Below, in pieces: positions 16,810 through 23,149 of a DNA stretch of 27,277 nucleotides. Made by a program: the position numbers and the translations under genes. The stretch's first letter is position 1. Each line of letters starts with the position of its first letter. The DNA lies in contig JASMTQ010000053.1 in NCBI GenBank assembly GCA_041694275.1, positions 1 to 27,277 of the forward strand. Direction: 5' to 3'. Source of the DNA: M55B118 sp041694275 (GTDB lineage: Bacteria; Bacillota_I; Bacilli_A; Izemoplasmatales; Izemoplasmataceae). The notes below the pieces were generated by a model. It was given only the letters and a program-made list of their open reading frames with translations, did not search any database and was not told the DNA's origin.

Positions 16810-17204
16810 TAGAGATCGTTCTCCGTGAAAGCGAATGGAAGCAGTTCAAGGTTTTTCACAGTTTGGACTTTACCGTTTCTGTCGGCCATGACGATCGGGG
16901 TGTTCGCAGGGATGAGTTCGCTCATGACCTGGCGGCACGCCCCACACGGGGTGATGATTTTATCCTGTTCCGTAGTAAGGGCCATCTCGACGATGTCGTC
17001 TTTTCTGTAGCCCTGTGAATAGGCTGCGAACAAGGCGCTGCGTTCTGCACAGTTAGAAAGGCCGTATGAGGCGTTTTCGACGTTGACGCCGTTGATGATG
17101 GTTCCGTCTTTGAGCCTGATGGCGGCACTGACTTTGAAGTTTGAATACACCGCATGGGTGTTTTTAAGGTTGTCTTTAGCTGACTGCATGAGTGCTTTAT
17201 CCAT
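16809..17204 (-). CDS. cdd: Cytidine deaminase
   Basis: Deaminates cytidine and deoxycytidine to the uridine forms in pyrimidine salvage. At 131 residues it is the usual short homotetrameric type. The zinc site is complete: C52-A-E54 in NCAERSALF, with Glu54 the proton shuttle, and C87 and C90 in PCGAC. It sits between ybeY and era, as in Bacillus, but without the dgkA gene often found there. AGGTAGG precedes the ATG. Confidence 0.95.
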   Translation of the reverse strand: MDKALMQSAKDNLKNTHAVYSNFKVSAAIRLKDGTIINGVNVENASYGLSNCAERSALFAAYSQGYRKDDIVEMALTTEQDKIITPCGACRQVMSELIPANTPIVMADRNGKVQTVKNLELLPFAFTENDL

Positions 17205-17212
17205 AGTATTAC

Positions 17213-17629
17213 CTACCTTTTTATTTTAAGTGAGTCCAGGATGTTTTCCTGAACGCTAAACATCATTTTTTCCTTTTCTTCTGTTTCATGGGTGAAGCCA
17301 AGCGCGTGAAGAAAGCCGTGTACGGCCAAAAATGCGAGTTCGCGTTTGAACGTGTGTCCGTAGTTCTTGGCTTGCGCCATGGCGACGTAGGGGGCGATGA
17401 AGACATCACCGAGTTCACCTTCAACGTCACTTGGGAATGTGAGGACGTCTGTGACTCTGTCCACACTTCTGAAGTTCCGGTTCAATTCCTGCATCTTTTC
17501 ATTGGAGACGAGGATAAGGTTCAGAACCTTTTTTTTGGATACTTTCTGCATCTTGAAGGCTTTTTTCATGACCTTTTCAAGGAGGGGTCCGTAGTTTTCC
17601 TCGTTGCACTGATTAATGATGTTCGTCAT
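17213..17629 (-). CDS. ybeY: Endoribonuclease YbeY
   Basis: A zinc-dependent RNase involved in 16S rRNA 3'-end processing and 70S quality control, 138 residues. The metal motif HGFLHALGFTH gives His104, His108 and His114. The RVTDVLTFP motif lies near residues 58-66. The ATG lies 17 bases inside phoH with GGAG seven bases upstream. YbeY, Era and PhoH are commonly neighbours, and YbeY and Era are both tied to 16S rRNA maturation. Confidence 0.95.
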   Translation of the reverse strand: MTNIINQCNEENYGPLLEKVMKKAFKMQKVSKKKVLNLILVSNEKMQELNRNFRSVDRVTDVLTFPSDVEGELGDVFIAPYVAMAQAKNYGHTFKRELAFLAVHGFLHALGFTHETEEKEKMMFSVQENILDSLKIKR

Positions 17630-18578
17630 CGTATCGCTCCAATATCTTCTGGATTAGGGGATGTCTGATGACATCGAGACGCTCAAAACGCGTTACTTCA
17701 ATGCCTCTTGTCCCCTCTAACAAGCGTGTGGCGTGAATGAGGCCGCTTTCGTTGTTCCTTGGGAGGTCGACCTGGGTGATGTCGCCGGTGATGATCATCT
17801 TTGAGTGAAAGCCAAGGCGCGTGAGGAATAGTTTCATCTGTCCCTTGGTCGTATTCTGCGCCTCGTCGAGAACGACGTAGGCGTTTTCCAGGGTTCTACC
17901 GCGCATGTAGGCAAGCGGTGCGATTTCCACGACGCCTTTTTCTATGAGTTCGTCGGTCTGTTTGCGTCCGAGGGCGTCATAGAGTGCATCGTAAAGCGGT
18001 CTTAGATAAGGGTCTATCTTCTCTTTGAGGTCGCCTGGTAAAAATCCGAGGTTTTCCCCAGCTTCCACTGCGGGACGCGTGAGAATGATTTTCTTTACGC
18101 GGTTCGCTTTCAGTTCTCTTACCGCATGCATGATTGCGACGTAGGTCTTCCCTGTCCCTGCGGGACCGATTCCAAAGACCATGTCGTTTTGTTCAATGGC
18201 TGTGAGATAGCGTTTTTGGTTGATGGTTTTGGCATATACGGGTTTGCCTGAGAAGGTTTTTGTGATCTCGCTTCGGTTGAGATAATGATCGATGATTGTA
18301 TCTGAAGTGGTCGTTTCGATCATCTTTGCAACGTAGATGACGTCGCGTTCGGTGATGTTGATATGGTTGTTCACGAGTTGTATCAACACAAAAAACGTGT
18401 CTTCCAACGCCTGTTTTGTGTCTTTGTCTTCAGAATCAATCTGAATGGTATCGCCTTTAGTGTAGATTCGGACATCAAAATACTGTGAGAGCACCTCAAG
18501 GTGTGCGTCTTTCGCACCGAGAATTTCTGTGAAGGTGTCGATGTTTTCAAACTTGATGTCGAGTGTAGTTAAAACCAA
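17613..18578 (-). CDS. phoH: PhoH family ATPase (PhoL/YbeZ type)
   Basis: A P-loop ATPase of 321 residues, related to the phosphate-starvation protein and likely to act on RNA together with YbeY. Walker A GIGPAGTGKT is near residues 136-145, and Walker B with DEAQN is near 238-242. The TRPAVEAGENLGFLPGD and RGRTLENAYV blocks are family hallmarks. An N-terminal KH-like part precedes the ATPase domain. The start is a TTG with AAGGAG eight bases upstream. It is the first gene of a ten-gene operon ending with the Nif3-like gene. Confidence 0.92.
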   Translation of the reverse strand: MVLTTLDIKFENIDTFTEILGAKDAHLEVLSQYFDVRIYTKGDTIQIDSEDKDTKQALEDTFFVLIQLVNNHINITERDVIYVAKMIETTTSDTIIDHYLNRSEITKTFSGKPVYAKTINQKRYLTAIEQNDMVFGIGPAGTGKTYVAIMHAVRELKANRVKKIILTRPAVEAGENLGFLPGDLKEKIDPYLRPLYDALYDALGRKQTDELIEKGVVEIAPLAYMRGRTLENAYVVLDEAQNTTKGQMKLFLTRLGFHSKMIITGDITQVDLPRNNESGLIHATRLLEGTRGIEVTRFERLDVIRHPLIQKILERYDDEHH

Positions 18579-18618
18579 ACGATCGTCTCCTTTTATAAAT
18601 AGTCGGGTATCTTTTCAT

Positions 18619-18627
18619 ATTATATCA
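18619..18627 (-). promoter_or_regulatory. Extended -10 promoter for the phoH-to-nif3 operon
   Basis: On the minus strand TGATATAAT, about 40 bases before the TTG start. There is no good -35. It lies downstream of the rpsU terminator, so the operon is probably transcribed separately from rpsU. Confidence 0.6.
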
Positions 18628-18656
18628 TACCAAAGCCCGATATGTGGGTTTAAGAG

Positions 18657-18690
18657 AAAAAAATAAGCGGTGAATTTTTCATCACCGCTA
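18657..18690 (-). terminator. Intrinsic terminator after rpsU
   Basis: On the minus strand AGCGGTGA / TCACCGCT with an eight-base loop is followed by TATTTTTTT. It begins six bases after the rpsU stop. Confidence 0.88.
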
Positions 18691-18695
18691 CATCA

Positions 18696-18869
18696 TTATT
18701 TGTTGTTTTTCTTGTTCTTGGCCTTTTTTTCTTTCTTGGCCGCACTGGGTTTTTCATAATATTCGCGTTTGCGAGCTTCCGCAAGGGTACCTGAACGTGA
18801 TACATCCTTCTTAAAACGCTTCAGTGCGTCTTCCAAGGATTCATTTTTTCTGACGACTGTCTTTGCCAT
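18696..18869 (-). CDS. rpsU: 30S ribosomal protein bS21
   Basis: A 57-residue basic protein that sits on the 30S platform beside the 16S 3' end and the mRNA Shine-Dalgarno helix. It reads MAKTVVRKNESLEDALKRF, then RSGTLAEARKREYYEKP, and a lysine/asparagine-rich tail, a close match to the family. The gene lies between mtaB and phoH as in Bacillota, but the usual yqeY partner is absent. It has its own promoter and terminator. The leader carries an SD that can pair with a copy of the anti-SD region. Confidence 0.96.
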   Translation of the reverse strand: MAKTVVRKNESLEDALKRFKKDVSRSGTLAEARKREYYEKPSAAKKEKKAKNKKNNK

Positions 18870-18888
18870 GAGGTGATCCCTCCTTCCG
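18870..18888 (-). promoter_or_regulatory. rpsU leader: SD paired with a 16S 3'-end look-alike
   Basis: On the minus strand CGGAAGGAGGGATCACCTC directly precedes the ATG. The last ten bases, GGATCACCTC, equal the 16S rRNA 3'-terminal region that carries the anti-SD. GAGG of the SD (18879-18882) can pair with CCTC (18870-18873) around the loop GATCA, which would hide the ribosome binding site. The regulatory role is inferred. Confidence 0.55.
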
Positions 18889-18910
18889 CTCTTTAAAATT
18901 TACGGTAATC

Positions 18911-18939
18911 ATAATACCAAATAAAACCTGCGTTGTAAA
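18911..18939 (-). promoter_or_regulatory. Promoter of rpsU
   Basis: On the minus strand TTTACA, a 17-base spacer ending in TGG, then TATTAT (extended -10). The predicted start near 18904 gives a leader of about 35 bases. The rest of the 135-base gap to mtaB is AT-rich, with no clear terminator. Confidence 0.8.
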
Positions 18940-19004
18940 GCGAAAACGACTCTTTGATGCATTTTTTTTAAATTTAAAAGCCATTTTGCATAAAACAGGG
19001 TTTT

Positions 19005-20300
19005 TTAAACGCGTTCGCCTTCACTTACGGGGTAATCCGCGTGGGTGAGTTTGACAGTTTGCATGGTGTTTTCAAGGGACTTCTCACCATTAAACTGAAC
19101 GCGTATGTATTCACTCGTATGGCCAGCGCACACACCGTCGTTGCATTCTTCTACGAGCACTTCCAAGGGTGACGCTTTTTTAAAGAGGGTCTCACGGTAT
19201 TTTTTTGCAAGGCTCTCACCAAGACTTATAAGGTCGTTGACGCGTCTTGATTTGACGGCACCATGGACCTGGTGTTTTTCTTTTGCGGCCTTGGTGCCAC
19301 CGCGTTTGGAGTAGGGGAAGACATGGCATTCTGAGAAATTGACTTCTCTTACGGTGTCCAACATGGTTTCAAAGGCATCTTCGTCTTCTGTTGGATAGCC
19401 TACGATGATGTCGGTCGTGATTGCGATCATGGGCTTTTTTTCTCGAATATGTGTGATTTTTTCCTTGTATTCATCCACGGTGTAGCGTCTTCTCATATGT
19501 CTTAGGACTTCGGTTGAGCCGTGTTGAAGGGGAATATGAAGCTGTCTTGCGAAGACAGGACGGTTTTTGATGAGGTCTAAAATCTCTTCTGTGAGCTGGT
19601 TGATTTCAATGGAGGATATTCTCAGTCTCAGGAGCCCCTCAATCTCACTCAAGTCTTTTAAAAGATCGTAAAAACTCGTATCTTCGAGGTCACTGCCATA
19701 CCCTCCGGTGTGTATGCCTGAGAGCACGATTTCCTTGTAGCCTTTGTCTACAAGGTCCTTCGCTTCGCTTAAAACTTCATCTTTTGGTTTTGAGCGGATT
19801 GGTCCGCGTGCAAAGGGGATGATGCAGTAGCTGCAAAACTGGTTGCAGCCGTCCTGGATTTTAAGGAAGGCGCGGGTGTTTTTCTCAAAGTGATCGAGTT
19901 TAAGTGCATCGAAGGCTTTTAGGCCCTTGGTTTCACTGATGTCTCTTATCGGTTTTCTCTCGCGCAGGAAGCGCTCGACGTATTCAAGGAGTCTTGGTCT
20001 GTTCACAGTCCCCATGACGATATCCACGCCATCAATATCCGCAATGGTCTTTGAATCAATCTGGGCGTAACAGCCAATGACCGCGATAACGGCTTCAGGG
20101 TTTCTTCTTGCGGCTTTTCTGATCATTTTTCGGCTCTTGGCGTCACTTTGGTTGGTGACGGTGCAGGTGTTGATGACGTAAACGTCTGAGTAGTCGGAAA
20201 AATCGACTATTTGATAGCCGCGTTCTTCGAACATGGCTTTAAGGGCTTCTGATTCGTAGTGGTTGACTTTGCAGCCAAGGGTTTCAAATGCTACATTCAT
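19005..20300 (-). CDS. mtaB: tRNA t6A37 methylthiotransferase MtaB
   Basis: A radical-SAM enzyme that converts t6A37 to ms2t6A37 in tRNAs, 431 residues. The N-terminal MTTase domain supplies three cysteines for one [4Fe-4S] cluster (C10, C46, C77). The radical-SAM cluster motif is C152-x3-C156-x2-C159. A C-terminal TRAM-like region contacts tRNA. The start lies one base after the rsmE stop. The placement after rsmE and before rpsU is the standard Bacillota order and favours MtaB over MiaB or RimO. Confidence 0.94.
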   Translation of the reverse strand: MNVAFETLGCKVNHYESEALKAMFEERGYQIVDFSDYSDVYVINTCTVTNQSDAKSRKMIRKAARRNPEAVIAVIGCYAQIDSKTIADIDGVDIVMGTVNRPRLLEYVERFLRERKPIRDISETKGLKAFDALKLDHFEKNTRAFLKIQDGCNQFCSYCIIPFARGPIRSKPKDEVLSEAKDLVDKGYKEIVLSGIHTGGYGSDLEDTSFYDLLKDLSEIEGLLRLRISSIEINQLTEEILDLIKNRPVFARQLHIPLQHGSTEVLRHMRRRYTVDEYKEKITHIREKKPMIAITTDIIVGYPTEDEDAFETMLDTVREVNFSECHVFPYSKRGGTKAAKEKHQVHGAVKSRRVNDLISLGESLAKKYRETLFKKASPLEVLVEECNDGVCAGHTSEYIRVQFNGEKSLENTMQTVKLTHADYPVSEGERV

Positions 20301-20301
20301 A

Positions 20302-21027
20302 TTAACGAGTCTCCAATTCGTAAGAAAGCGCGCTTAGTGTATAAAGCGACGCTGTTTCACTTCTTAAAATTCTAGGGCCAAGCGATATGACGCGAGCGCC
20401 CCTCGCTCTTAGCGTGCTGATTTCAGTGTCTGTAAACCCGCCTTCGGGGCCGATCACAATGAGGACGCTATCGCCTGGTTTAATCACTTTGAAGGCGTCT
20501 TTTGCGCTCAGGGTGTCTTCGTTTTCATAAGGGACGAAGACGTGGGTGTAGGGGGTAACATCGATGTCTTTGACATTGACGCTTTTGTGTATTTTTGGCA
20601 CGGTGCTTCGTCTGCTTTGTTCGCTGGCTTCACGGGCGATTTTTTCAAACCGCGCAAGTTTTTTCGCTTCATCCTTATTGTTGAGTTTTACGACCGTGCG
20701 CCTGGTTTCAAGAGGAATGAAGCCTTCAACTCCGAGTTCGACGGCCTTTTGAAGGGTAAGTTCAAAGGGTGTTTTTCTGATTAAAGCCTGAGCCAGGGTG
20801 ATAAAGACCGCGTGTCTGATGTCTTTAAGCCTTTCAAGACGTTTAAGGGTGATGATATTTGAATCAAGAGACATGATTGCCATCTTGAAACACTGACCCA
20901 CTGATCCGCACAAAGCAATTGAATCACCTTTTTGCATGCGCATCACGCGATTGACATGGTGAAGGATTTCCCTGTCTTCTATGCTTAGGGTCTCTGTTAT
21001 TTTCTTATCAATGAAATACTGTTGCAT
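20302..21027 (-). CDS. rsmE: 16S rRNA (uracil(1498)-N3)-methyltransferase RsmE
   Basis: A SPOUT-class methyltransferase for U1498 of 16S rRNA, 241 residues from the chosen start. The SAM-binding knot is shown by IGPEGGFTDTEI and LGPRILRSETA near the C-terminus. The start at 21027 has GAGGG five bases upstream and gives the typical MQQYF opening. An in-frame ATG at 21039 overlaps the degV stop, lacks a good ribosome binding site and would add MRDT. Both starts are possible. prmA, the usual upstream partner, is absent. Confidence 0.94.
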   Translation of the reverse strand: MQQYFIDKKITETLSIEDREILHHVNRVMRMQKGDSIALCGSVGQCFKMAIMSLDSNIITLKRLERLKDIRHAVFITLAQALIRKTPFELTLQKAVELGVEGFIPLETRRTVVKLNNKDEAKKLARFEKIAREASEQSRRSTVPKIHKSVNVKDIDVTPYTHVFVPYENEDTLSAKDAFKVIKPGDSVLIVIGPEGGFTDTEISTLRARGARVISLGPRILRSETASLYTLSALSYELETR

Positions 21028-21035
21028 GGTATCCC

Positions 21036-21884
21036 TCATTTCATGATATAAAGCAGTCCGATGGTGCCAGGACCGCAGTGCGAGGAGATGACACAGCCCG
21101 CTTCGGTGATCAGGATGTTTTCAAAATAGTTGGTTTCTTCAAGCGCCTTTTTCGTATGTTTTGCAGCATCGAAGGCTTCCGTATGGGTGATCATGATGAA
21201 CTCGGGATCGATTGCTTCTTGGTGTTTCAACACTTCTTTAAGCTGGATCTTGATGCCGTTTCTAATCGAGCCACGGGCCTTTTTGCCTACGGCCATCTCA
21301 CCGTCTACCACGCGGATGATCGGCTTGATTTTAAGCATGGTGCCTACGAACGCGGAAATGGCTTTGAGGCGTCCGCCTTTTTGCAGGTATTCAAGGGTGT
21401 CGATCACGAACTGGCTACGCACTTTAGGCACGATTGTCTCAAGCGTATGCATGATATCGACGATGTCTCTGCCTTCACTACGCAAAGACGCGGCTTTTAA
21501 AAGTAAAAGGCCTGAGCCCGATGATAGATTCTGTGAATCGACCAGGTGTATTCTGCCGGTTTCAAGTTCCATCCGAGCGATGTTCGCGCTTTGAAGGGTT
21601 GAAGAGAATTTACTTCCGATGCCGGTATATAGAATATCATAGCCTTCATCCAGGTACTTTTTGAATACGGTTTTGAATTCTTCGCTGGATGCGGCGGCGG
21701 TTTTTGGAAGGGCATCTGTTTCCTTGACCATGTCATACATTTTCGGGGCGGTAAGTTCTACGCCGTCTTTGTAATATGTTCCATCCATATTGACATAAAG
21801 CGGTACGACTTCGATGTCGTGGGCTTTTATGAGTTCACGTGAGAGATCGCAGGTACTGTCTGTAATGAGTTTTATCTTATGCAT
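21036..21884 (-). CDS. DegV family fatty-acid-binding protein
   Basis: A 282-residue DegV/FakB-type protein. Members bind a fatty acid and, in the FakA/FakB system, present it for phosphorylation. The N-terminus has KLITDSTCDLS, the middle IGSKFSSTLQSA, and the second domain THTEAFDAA and SSHCGPGTIGLLY, all typical. The ATG at 21884 with AGGTGG eight bases upstream is preferred to an in-frame GTG at 21896. No FakA kinase is in the window. It occupies the slot between dnaJ and rsmE where prmA usually stands, and has its own promoter. With plsY in the window, acyl-phosphate use is a plausible link (inference). Confidence 0.92.
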   Translation of the reverse strand: MHKIKLITDSTCDLSRELIKAHDIEVVPLYVNMDGTYYKDGVELTAPKMYDMVKETDALPKTAAASSEEFKTVFKKYLDEGYDILYTGIGSKFSSTLQSANIARMELETGRIHLVDSQNLSSGSGLLLLKAASLRSEGRDIVDIMHTLETIVPKVRSQFVIDTLEYLQKGGRLKAISAFVGTMLKIKPIIRVVDGEMAVGKKARGSIRNGIKIQLKEVLKHQEAIDPEFIMITHTEAFDAAKHTKKALEETNYFENILITEAGCVISSHCGPGTIGLLYIMK

Positions 21885-21907
21885 GGAATGCACCACCTAA
21901 CTTTTAC

Positions 21908-21936
21908 AGTATAGCCCAAAAGAGGGTGTTTTTCAA
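21908..21936 (-). promoter_or_regulatory. Promoter of the degV-rsmE-mtaB operon
   Basis: On the minus strand TTGAAA, a 17-base spacer, then TATACT, ending 23 bases before the degV ATG. Confidence 0.8.
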
Positions 21937-21952
21937 TCCATTTTGGGTAAAG

Positions 21953-21976
21953 AAAAAGTGGCCTGAGCCACTTTTT
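21953..21976 (-). terminator. Intrinsic terminator after dnaJ
   Basis: AAAAAGTGGC-CTGA-GCCACTTTTT is a perfect 10-bp stem on the plus strand. On the minus strand it ends in a T run and overlaps the dnaJ stop. The symmetric stem could act on both strands, but only minus-strand genes flank it. Confidence 0.9.
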
Positions 21977-23099
21977 ACTTCTTGAATTTGTTTTTGACCT
22001 TGTCCCAGATGGTGCCGTCTGTTTTAAGGTTGGTATCCGCAAGGCTTTTGAGCAGTTTTTCCTGTTCCTTTGTGAGGTTTGTAGGCGTCATGACCTTGAC
22101 GATGACGTGCTCATCACCTTTTCGTTTGCTTCTAAGGTTCTGGATGCCTTTGCCTCTTAAGCGGAAGGTCTTGTGGGACTGGGTGCCTGCTGGGATTTTC
22201 AGTTTCACATCGCCGTAAGGGGTCGGTACGACGATTTCATCGCCGAGGGCGGCTTGTGGGAACGTGATTGGAACTTCCACGACCACGTCGTCGCCGTGAC
22301 GCTCGAACGTATCGTCCTCTTCAACTTCGAATACGATGTATAGATCGCCCGCAGGGCCTCCGTTATGGCCTTTATGGCCAAACCCTGGCATGCGTAGCTG
22401 GTTGTTGGTGTCCACGCCTGGGGGTACGTTGACGGTGACGGTTTTTTCTTTGCCGACCACGCCTTCGCCGCCGCAGGTTTTGCATTTGTTCTTGATTTTC
22501 TTACCAGAGCCACCACAATCAGGGCAGGCGGCCTGGGTACGCGTGCGACCAAAGAGGGTTTGCTGCTCCATGGTCACGGTTCCTGAACCGTGGCACCTGT
22601 CACAGGTTTCGATGTCCTTTTTGCTTTCAGCACCACTGCCGTGGCAGGTTGGACATTCTTCATACACCGTGGTCTTGATTTTCTTCTTGGCACCATGCAC
22701 GGCTTCCTGGAAGGTTACGCGCATGCGGCGCTGCATATCCTGGCCTTTTCTCGGACGGTTGGATTGTTGGCGTGCGCCACCGCGCGCGCCGCCTCCACCG
22801 AAGAATTGCGAGAAGATGTCTTCGAAATCAAAGTCTCCAAAGCCGCCTTGTGCGCCACCAAAGCCTCCAGCGCCCTGCTGGTTCGCAGAATGGCCGAAAC
22901 GGTCGTACTGCGTTCTTTTTTGAGGGTCAGAGAGGGTTTCGTAGGCTTCCTGGGCCTCTTTGAATTTTTCTTCGGCGTTTTTCTCGCTTGAGACGTCCGG
23001 GTGGTATTTCTTGGCGAGTTTTCTGTATGCTTTTTTGATATCATCCTGTGACGCGTTCTTGTCGACGCCCAAGACTTCATAATAGTCTCTTTTACTCAT
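21975..23099 (-). CDS. dnaJ: Chaperone protein DnaJ
   Basis: The Hsp40 co-chaperone that delivers substrates to DnaK and stimulates its ATPase, 374 residues. The J domain has HPD at 33-35, followed by a Gly/Phe-rich linker with repeated GGFG-type units. Four CxxCxGxG zinc repeats follow (CPTCHGSG, CDRCHGSG, CPDCGGSG, CKTCGGEG), then the C-terminal substrate-binding and dimer domains. GAGGTG precedes the ATG. It is the last gene of the heat-shock operon, 50 bases after dnaK. Confidence 0.97.
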   Translation of the reverse strand: MSKRDYYEVLGVDKNASQDDIKKAYRKLAKKYHPDVSSEKNAEEKFKEAQEAYETLSDPQKRTQYDRFGHSANQQGAGGFGGAQGGFGDFDFEDIFSQFFGGGGARGGARQQSNRPRKGQDMQRRMRVTFQEAVHGAKKKIKTTVYEECPTCHGSGAESKKDIETCDRCHGSGTVTMEQQTLFGRTRTQAACPDCGGSGKKIKNKCKTCGGEGVVGKEKTVTVNVPPGVDTNNQLRMPGFGHKGHNGGPAGDLYIVFEVEEDDTFERHGDDVVVEVPITFPQAALGDEIVVPTPYGDVKLKIPAGTQSHKTFRLRGKGIQNLRSKRKGDEHVIVKVMTPTNLTKEQEKLLKSLADTNLKTDGTIWDKVKNKFKK

Positions 23100-23122
23100 G
23101 TTTTCACCTCATTGAAATGAGA

Positions 23123-23142
23123 GAAGCAGCCTAGGCTGCTTC
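23123..23142 (-). repeat. Perfect 20-base palindrome between dnaK and dnaJ
   Basis: GAAGCAGCC-TA-GGCTGCTTC is a perfect inverted repeat (9-bp arms plus the central TA) eight bases after the dnaK stop. It is not followed by a T run, so it looks like an mRNA-stability or processing hairpin and not a full terminator. Confidence 0.75.
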
Positions 23143-23149
23143 AAACATC

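Noticed and set aside
18579..18695. Possible inverted repeat TCGGGTAT ... ATACC/CCCGA before phoH as an operator
   Set aside because: The arms are short, imperfect and widely spaced. The segment is adequately explained by the rpsU terminator and an extended -10 promoter.
18961..19004. AT-rich palindrome TTTTAAATTTAAAA after mtaB as a terminator
   Set aside because: It has no GC-containing stem or defined T-run hairpin, so I cannot support a terminator call.
22336..22923. Long plus-strand frame of 195 codons opposite dnaJ, rich in Pro and Trp
   Set aside because: It is the antisense of the zinc-finger and Gly/Phe region of dnaJ. The composition is explained by the complementary Gly codons, and there is no ribosome binding site or family resemblance.
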